64,000 nt of DNA. Origin: an uncultured Collinsella sp. (lineage in GTDB: Bacteria; Actinomycetota; Coriobacteriia; Coriobacteriales; Coriobacteriaceae). This document shows positions 59,546-64,000 of this stretch, in pieces. Made by a program: the position numbers and the translations under genes. A model generated the notes under the pieces. It ran no database searches. It was given only the letters and a program-made list of their open reading frames with translations, and was not told the origin of the DNA. The stretch is taken from assembly GCA_902493515.1 (NCBI GenBank), contig CABUPE010000002.1, forward strand, positions 60,386 to 124,385, in the 5' to 3' direction. How positions within the stretch are numbered: position 1 is the stretch's first letter; every line of letters starts with the position of its first letter.

Positions 59546-59594
59546 AGTAAGCCGACGCTACAAAGGGACCGTCCCCTTGTAGCGTCGGCTTACT
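59546..59594. repeat. Palindrome with GGGACCGTCCC core
   Basis: Perfect 18-bp arms (AGTAAGCCGACGCTACAA and its complement) enclose AGGGACCGTCCCC, which itself folds. No T-run follows. The GGGAC core resembles the GGGACAG motifs of the RAYT repeats at 8928 and 9921, but the rest differs. Confidence 0.8.
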
Positions 59595-59670
59595 GTATTT
59601 ATATTTTCTGGTTCCCCTTTGCAGATTTTACTGGTGGGGAATCTGGTATAGCTGCTAGTACGTTAACGCA

Positions 59671-59772
59671 GCTAGCCTGCGGGAGGCCCTATATATCGTC
59701 CCGCGCGCAGTTTCGCAGCGAAGCGAGAATGTTTGAGCACGGGATGATATATAGGGCCTCCCGCAGGCTAGC
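59671..59772 (-). repeat. Foldback element B2 (33-nt arms, 36-nt loop), inverse of B1
   Basis: The arms 59671-59703 and 59740-59772 pair at 32 of 33 positions (one G-T). The loop on the minus strand is that of B1 minus 9 nt. Apart from ATATC and the TYCCR next to the loop, the arm sequence is unrelated to B1. The element reaches to 14 nt from the stop of the glycosyltransferase gene on the minus strand. Confidence 0.9.
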
Positions 59773-59785
59773 GGACATTAAGACC

Positions 59786-61087
59786 CTAGCGAATATGCGC
59801 GGGTTTATCGCCCCAGTAGAAGCGGCAGAAGGCTCGTTTGCGCTTTTGGGGTTTGCCTACGAGCTCCATGGTTGCGATGGCTATATCTTCGGCTGCGTGG
59901 GGGCGGCGTAGTACTTCGCCGTTGATGAGTAGGGCTTTGAGTGATTCGGGATGGTCGTGCAAGTGACGTAGGGTTACGATGAGTTCACGTGCGGTGGTGA
60001 CATGCATGCTGGCGCCCATGCCGGTGAGCATCGTTGTGTTGGCCTTTTCCTGACCGTATGATTTGCCCAGCAGAATCATCGGTAGATGCGCGCACAGGCA
60101 CTCAGTGACGGTGAGCCCGCCCGACTTGAGGATTGCCAGGTCGCAGCCGTGCATGAGGGCCGCCATGTCATCCACGTAGTCCAGAACTGTGACGTTTTCG
60201 AGCTTCATGGCGTCGAAGAGCGTTTTGAGTCGGGTGGCGTATTCCTTATCCTTGCCCGGCAAAAAGATAAAGTGCATGTCCTCGAAGCTGCGCAGGAAGG
60301 GGAGGGTGCGGTCCATCTCCGCGCGAAAGCGAACGTACGGTTGAGGTAAACTGGCGCCGGCCATTACCAGCACAATGGTCTTGTCGACGGGGAGGTTGAA
60401 CTTCTGAAGTTCTTCCTTGCGACTGTAATCCGTGTCAAACCCGGCGCGAATGGGGATACCTGTAATGCGAATCTTTGCTTCGGGGACCTTACGGGGGCGG
60501 AGCGTTTCGGCCATAAACTCGTTGGCCACGCAGAACAGGTCGGTGTCCTTGTGGGGCCAAAAGCCTTCGACTTCATAGTCTGTTGGTACGCAGATGACCG
60601 GATAATCGATACCCGTAATAACGCGGGCACCCACGGCAACATTGGCTGCTGTGATGTGCGTTGCGACCACGGCTATAGGCCTGCGGCGACGAATATATTC
60701 GTTGAAGGCGGGGAACATAATTCGCGACCATGCCGTGCCGCCACCCCAGAGAAGATGCCCCGTAAGCGTATATCGCCAGGTCAGGTCGTAAATGGGGCGT
60801 GTGGCTCCCGTAAAAGAAGCCGCGGTCTTATTGCCGTCGAATTTAATACGTCCAAAATCAAGGATATCGAGCACTTCAATTTCAATATCCTCAGGGATTC
60901 CCTTGGTGCCGCGGATAAGGTCAAATGCTTGTGCAATCGCGTTGGCGGCGGCTTTGTGGCCCGATCCAACCGATGCGTGCACAATGGTTACCAGGGGTTT
61001 TTGTGCAGGTGAAACGGTCATTTGCTCCGGTTGGGGAGTGGCTTGCATGGGCAGGGGAGCGCTATTGCTCGTCTGCGTTTGATCCAT
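59786..61087 (-). CDS. UgtP/MGDG synthase-like glycosyltransferase (GT28)
   Basis: This 433-residue protein resembles processive diacylglycerol glucosyltransferases and MGDG synthases, which build glycolipids and lipoteichoic acid anchors on the inner membrane face. It has the family start VTIVHASVGSGHKAAANAIA, a central IDYPVICVPTDYEVEGFWPH block and the C-terminal nucleotide-sugar region AILKSGGLTVTECLCAHLPM. A Gln/Pro/Thr-rich N-terminal tail of about 40 residues precedes the domain. ATG 61087 has AAGGGGAG upstream. No terminator other than element B2 is seen downstream. Confidence 0.85.
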   Translation of the reverse strand: MDQTQTSNSAPLPMQATPQPEQMTVSPAQKPLVTIVHASVGSGHKAAANAIAQAFDLIRGTKGIPEDIEIEVLDILDFGRIKFDGNKTAASFTGATRPIYDLTWRYTLTGHLLWGGGTAWSRIMFPAFNEYIRRRRPIAVVATHITAANVAVGARVITGIDYPVICVPTDYEVEGFWPHKDTDLFCVANEFMAETLRPRKVPEAKIRITGIPIRAGFDTDYSRKEELQKFNLPVDKTIVLVMAGASLPQPYVRFRAEMDRTLPFLRSFEDMHFIFLPGKDKEYATRLKTLFDAMKLENVTVLDYVDDMAALMHGCDLAILKSGGLTVTECLCAHLPMILLGKSYGQEKANTTMLTGMGASMHVTTARELIVTLRHLHDHPESLKALLINGEVLRRPHAAEDIAIATMELVGKPQKRKRAFCRFYWGDKPAHIR

Positions 61088-61204
61088 CGATAACTCCCCT
61101 TCAGCTTTGTTACGCGATTTATCATTGTAGTGCATGAGTGTCATGTTCACGTAAATTTGGGTATGAGCGCAAAGAACGACAACGTTTCGACGAGAGGATT
61201 CTTC

Positions 61205-62143
61205 ATGACTACCGATCAGCCGATTGATGTTGCGATTATCGGTGGAGGCCCCGCGGGCTATGCTGCCGCCATTTACGCTGCGCGTGCCAACCTGACGACG
61301 ACCGTGATTGAGCAGGGCATGTCGGGTGGACAGATCGCCACGACCAATGAAGTCGAGAACTATCCGGGCATTCCGCTCTTGAGTGGCGCCGAACTCGGCG
61401 AGCGTTTTCAGCAGCATGCAGAGGGCTTGGGAGCTCAGGTCGCATGGAGCATGGTTACGGGTATCGATTACGATGCCGATGCAGCGCTGTTTACGGTGCA
61501 TCACGATATGGGCGATACGCTGGCCTCGAGCGTTATCGCTTGCATGGGTGCCACGCCGCGATCTGCTGGTTTTGTTGGCGAGGATACGTATCGCGGTCGT
61601 GGCGTTTCATATTGCGCAACATGTGACGGCATGTTCTTCCGCGGCAAACAGGTCTTTGTCATCGGCGGCGGCAATGCTGCCTGCGAGGAGGCTCTGTTCC
61701 TGTCAGATATTGCCAGCAGTGTGACCATCGTGCTGCGCCGCGACCAGTTTCGTGCGCCTGATGGTGTTGTTCAGAAAGTACTCGAAAAGGACAATATTAC
61801 AGTTAGGTACCAAACTAGTATTGTTGAACTTTCTGGTGAAGCGATGCCAACGACGATTGCCTTTAAGGACAATGCATCCGGGGAAATTCATACCGAGTCA
61901 TTTGAGCCTGGCTCGTTTGGCATTTTTGTCTTTACCGGCACGCAACCCCATACCGAGCTTGTTGAGCATTTAGTCGATCTGGCGCCTGATGGCGGCATTC
62001 TGACTGATGAATCCATGGCGACACGCACGCAAGGTCTATTCGCTGCTGGCGACATCCGTTCCAAACGCTTACGCCAGGTTGTGACCGCCGTTTCTGACGG
62101 AGCCATAGCAGCAACGAGCGCATATGCGTTTCTCCGCGGATAA
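61205..62143 (+). CDS. trxB: Thioredoxin reductase (or close NAD(P)H-dependent flavin disulfide reductase)
   Basis: TrxB reduces thioredoxin using NADPH. The 312-residue protein has the FAD motif IIGGGPAGYAAAIYAARA, the redox pair CATC (SYCATCDGMFF), the second dinucleotide motif VIGGGNAACEEALFL, and the FAD-contacting GLFAAGDIRSKRLRQVVTA. ATG 61205 follows AGAGGA; an ATG at 61163 in frame is less likely. No thioredoxin gene is adjacent, so a related role with another disulfide partner stays possible. A strong terminator follows. Confidence 0.9.
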   Translation: MTTDQPIDVAIIGGGPAGYAAAIYAARANLTTTVIEQGMSGGQIATTNEVENYPGIPLLSGAELGERFQQHAEGLGAQVAWSMVTGIDYDADAALFTVHHDMGDTLASSVIACMGATPRSAGFVGEDTYRGRGVSYCATCDGMFFRGKQVFVIGGGNAACEEALFLSDIASSVTIVLRRDQFRAPDGVVQKVLEKDNITVRYQTSIVELSGEAMPTTIAFKDNASGEIHTESFEPGSFGIFVFTGTQPHTELVEHLVDLAPDGGILTDESMATRTQGLFAAGDIRSKRLRQVVTAVSDGAIAATSAYAFLRG

Positions 62144-62184
62144 GTACGATAATATATCTTATGTAAGGTTGCTATCTTTAAAAC

Positions 62185-62227
62185 AAAGTGGTTGGACGGT
62201 GCATCAATGTGCTGTCCAACCACTTTT
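62185..62227 (+). terminator. Terminator of trxB
   Basis: AGTGGTTGGAC pairs with GTCCAACCACT, extended by an inner GTGC/GC.. region, and is followed by TTTT. Confidence 0.82.
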
Positions 62228-62298
62228 ACTTGCCGGCTATATGGTATGCAAAACAAGATAACCTAGAATACAATATAGCTAATGAACGGAGGATCCTT

Positions 62299-62910
62299 AT
62301 GAACCACGCCAAACGCGTTATCCCGATGTCCGATACATCGGTCAGCATTAAGCCTGAGGATATTCAGCCCACTGTGCTGCCCGATGCATTTATTCAGTCC
62401 GATATCGTGCGCAAACTTAATACGTTGAGTCTGCCGCGCTATAACCAGTTGCCCAATGTGACGCTCTACCGCGACCAGGTTATTGAGTATGTTGCGCTGT
62501 GGATGGAGCCGCTGTCCATTTGCGTTGAGCAGCCTGTCATTACGCCATCGATGATCAATAACTACGTGAAGGTCGGCCTGGTGCCTGCTCCGGTCAAAAA
62601 GCAATATGGCCGCGAGCAGATTGCCCGCCTGATCGCTATCTGCATCTTTAAGCAGGTGCTACCTATTGCTGCGGTGCAGGCACTCTTTAACATTCAGCGT
62701 TTGAGCTACGATGCCCCGACGGCCTTTGATTATGTGGTCGATCAGCTCGAGGCATCGATTCGTTCGGCGTTTTCCGTCGAGCAGACGCCGGTTCCCGATA
62801 CGGCGCATCAGGTAACGCGTGAGTCGCTGCTTGTGCGCAGCGCGGTTTCATCCTTTGTTTTGAAGGCTTACTTGATGAGCTATCTCAAGTTCAACGGGTT
62901 TAATAGCTAG
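62299..62910 (+). CDS. DUF1836 protein, probable MerR-like DNA-binding regulator
   Basis: This 203-residue protein fits the DUF1836 family. It has an N-terminal segment that reads like a MerR-type winged helix (ITPSMINNYVKVGLVPAPVKK, then YGREQIARLIAICIFKQVLP), with helical parts on both sides. No effector domain is recognisable and no target is known. GGAGGA lies 6 nt before ATG 62299; the longer reading to 62188 runs through the trxB terminator and is not used. TAGAAT at 62264-62269 is a possible -10. The downstream terminator is shared with degV. Confidence 0.8.
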   Translation: MNHAKRVIPMSDTSVSIKPEDIQPTVLPDAFIQSDIVRKLNTLSLPRYNQLPNVTLYRDQVIEYVALWMEPLSICVEQPVITPSMINNYVKVGLVPAPVKKQYGREQIARLIAICIFKQVLPIAAVQALFNIQRLSYDAPTAFDYVVDQLEASIRSAFSVEQTPVPDTAHQVTRESLLVRSAVSSFVLKAYLMSYLKFNGFNS

Positions 62911-62920
62911 CCGACGTATA

Positions 62921-62970
62921 AAACGGGCGGGACAAAGAGCCATCTGTCGCTTTGTCCCGCCCGTTTTTTT
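62921..62970. terminator. Bidirectional terminator between DUF1836 and degV
   Basis: A stem ACGGGCGGGACAAAG / CTTTGTCCCGCCCGT with a 12-nt loop is followed by seven T on the plus strand and by TTTATAC on the minus strand. It ends both convergent genes. Confidence 0.9.
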
Positions 62971-62983
62971 GCTTGGTTGGACT

Positions 62984-63850
62984 TTATTTGCCCGAAGCTA
63001 CGCCCATGCCGTAGCCGATGATCAGGCCGTGCATCTCGGCGTAATAGGAATCCAGGCCGTTGCAGGGCATGATGATGGTCTTGGAGCCGGGCCAATGTTC
63101 GACTATGCGATCAGTAAGCGCCTGGGCTCCAGCTTCGTTCTCAACGTGATCGATGATGACCTCACCGCCCGTAAAGCCCTCGGCTTCCATAGTGTCGATG
63201 ATCTTGTTGAGCATCTTCTTTTCGCCACGCGTGTGCCCGACGAGTTCGATTTTACCGGCCTCACTCGCCGTGCCCAAAATGCGGATATTGAGCTTGTTGG
63301 CAATGACGCCGGCTGCCTTAGGGATACGTCCGGCTTTGGCGAGGTTTTCGTAATTGCACAAACTGAAGAGGATTTTGCTGTTCTGTTCAAGGCTATCGAA
63401 GTATGCGCAAGCATCCTCGAATGAGACATTCGGATTGCTTGCAAGATAGCGGTCGAACAGCAAGAAAATGAGATCCATTTTGCCGCCAGCTGCGCGTGAA
63501 TTGACTAGATGAATCTGTCGGTCGGGCTCCTCGGCAAGAACCATATCGCGAGCCGTGGCTGCCGCGTTGTAGCTGCCCGACACGCCCTCAGAGATCGGCA
63601 TGCAGATGGTCTTGTCTGCCAATTTGAAGAGCTCGGCCCACTCCCCCACGCTGGGACAAGCGCTCGAAGAGGCATTCGTCTCCGCCTGAACAGCGCAGTT
63701 GAGCTCATGAACATCGAGCGAAAGGTCATCGACGAATTCACGCTCCCCCACTCGAATTTTGAGGGGCGCAAATGCAAAGGTGGTATGGGGTGCGATCGGT
63801 TGCCAATCGCGGAGGTTGCAGCTTGAATCGGAGATAAGTGCCCAGCTCAT
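62984..63850 (-). CDS. DegV family fatty-acid-binding protein
   Basis: This 288-residue protein belongs to the DegV/FakB family, which binds fatty acids and, in the best-known case, presents them to the kinase FakA. It has the two-domain EDD fold with ISDSSCNL at the start (the usual TDSTAD region), the SACPSVGEW loop, and ISEGVSGSYNAA, where the fatty-acid carboxylate-binding residues sit. No fakA is nearby. A -10 TATAAT lies 30 nt before the ATG on the minus strand. GAAAGGACC is the RBS. Confidence 0.87.
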   Translation of the reverse strand: MSWALISDSSCNLRDWQPIAPHTTFAFAPLKIRVGEREFVDDLSLDVHELNCAVQAETNASSSACPSVGEWAELFKLADKTICMPISEGVSGSYNAAATARDMVLAEEPDRQIHLVNSRAAGGKMDLIFLLFDRYLASNPNVSFEDACAYFDSLEQNSKILFSLCNYENLAKAGRIPKAAGVIANKLNIRILGTASEAGKIELVGHTRGEKKMLNKIIDTMEAEGFTGGEVIIDHVENEAGAQALTDRIVEHWPGSKTIIMPCNGLDSYYAEMHGLIIGYGMGVASGK

Positions 63851-63879
63851 AGAGGGTCCTTTCTAATCGTTCCCATTCA

Positions 63880-63885
63880 ATTATA
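63880..63885 (-). promoter_or_regulatory. -10 element of degV
   Basis: TATAAT on the minus strand, 30 nt before the ATG. No clear -35; the 12-bp palindrome at 63908-63938 lies where a -35 and upstream region would be. Confidence 0.5.
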
Positions 63886-63907
63886 GCCATCTTGCAGACC
63901 GATTGGG

Positions 63908-63938
63908 CCGCTATCTAGTATTCAAAACTAGATAGCGG
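63908..63938. promoter_or_regulatory. 12-bp palindrome upstream of degV
   Basis: CCGCTATCTAGT and ACTAGATAGCGG flank ATTCAAA. It has no T-run. It begins at the -35 position of the degV promoter and extends upstream, so an operator is as likely as a terminator of a gene beyond the window. Confidence 0.45.
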
Positions 63939-64000
63939 ACTGCACCCTTGATTCTCATTTTCATTGCAACAGCCTCAGGACTCAGCGCAACGCGTTGCGC

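Overview
This 64 kb window is GC-rich chromosome from an actinobacterium of the class Coriobacteriia, most likely Collinsella or a close relative. The main signs are the actinobacterial order mihF-gmk-rpoZ, the order lexA - membrane LysM protein - nrdR (as in mycobacteria), a SpoVS homologue in what looks like an anaerobic non-spore-former, a fermentative AdhE, an L28 of the zinc-ribbon type, and the strong GAG/CAG and GCC codon preference. The species is inferred from gene content, not from a search. No rRNA, tRNA, CRISPR array or prophage was seen.

Layout. 1-5089: isoprenoid operon dxr(partial)-rseP-ispG-proS. 5268-8770, minus strand: an APH-like kinase and the bifunctional alcohol dehydrogenase adhE. 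8928-9967: a REP-associated tyrosine transposase (RAYT) lying between 47-bp inverted terminal repeats. 10076-16039: rpmB (minus), then a six-gene pyrimidine operon pyrRBCKDF behind an attenuator-like leader. 16279-18689: mihF-gmk-rpoZ-thiI. 18903-23357: comEA-comEC-holA and rpsT. 23454-34947: lepA, dusB, hemW, two dnaJ paralogues (the first membrane-anchored), mtaB, phoH-ybeY-dgkA-era-recO. 35086-40079: rpsO, pnp, rnj. 40081-47464: ftsK, a RodZ-like protein, yajQ, rimO, pgsA, pncC. 47722-56504: recA-recX, rny, a GHKL ATPase, spoVS, miaB-miaA-hflX. 56489-59393: the divergent SOS cluster (lexA and a DUF1624 acyltransferase leftward; LysM protein, nrdR and dut rightward). 59786-63850: a UgtP/MGDG-synthase-like glycosyltransferase, trxB, a DUF1836 regulator and a DegV protein.

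Most genes are housekeeping genes packed in translationally coupled operons (TAATG, TGATG and ATGA overlaps). Themes that recur are RNA decay (pnp, rnj, rny, ybeY, phoH), tRNA modification (thiI, dusB, mtaB, rimO, miaB, miaA), DNA repair and uptake (recA, recX, recO, comEA, comEC, lexA), and nucleotide supply (pyr operon, nrdR, dut).

The most unusual content is non-coding. Two intergenic regions (pnp-rnj, and dut to the glycosyltransferase gene) each hold an inverted pair of long foldback elements. Within a pair the central loop is conserved, while the 29-40 bp stems differ completely in sequence between copies yet are (almost) perfectly self-complementary. The inner stems of the first pair also change in a compensatory way. 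The two pairs share loop motifs, so all four look like one structured repeat superfamily. Other notable signals are an 11-bp-phased TTTGGT array upstream of recA that recurs upstream of comEA, a Shine-Dalgarno-sequestering hairpin in front of the RAYT, three LexA boxes between lexA and the LysM gene, and an AKTTLLPRRHAK motif duplicated in the FtsK linker.
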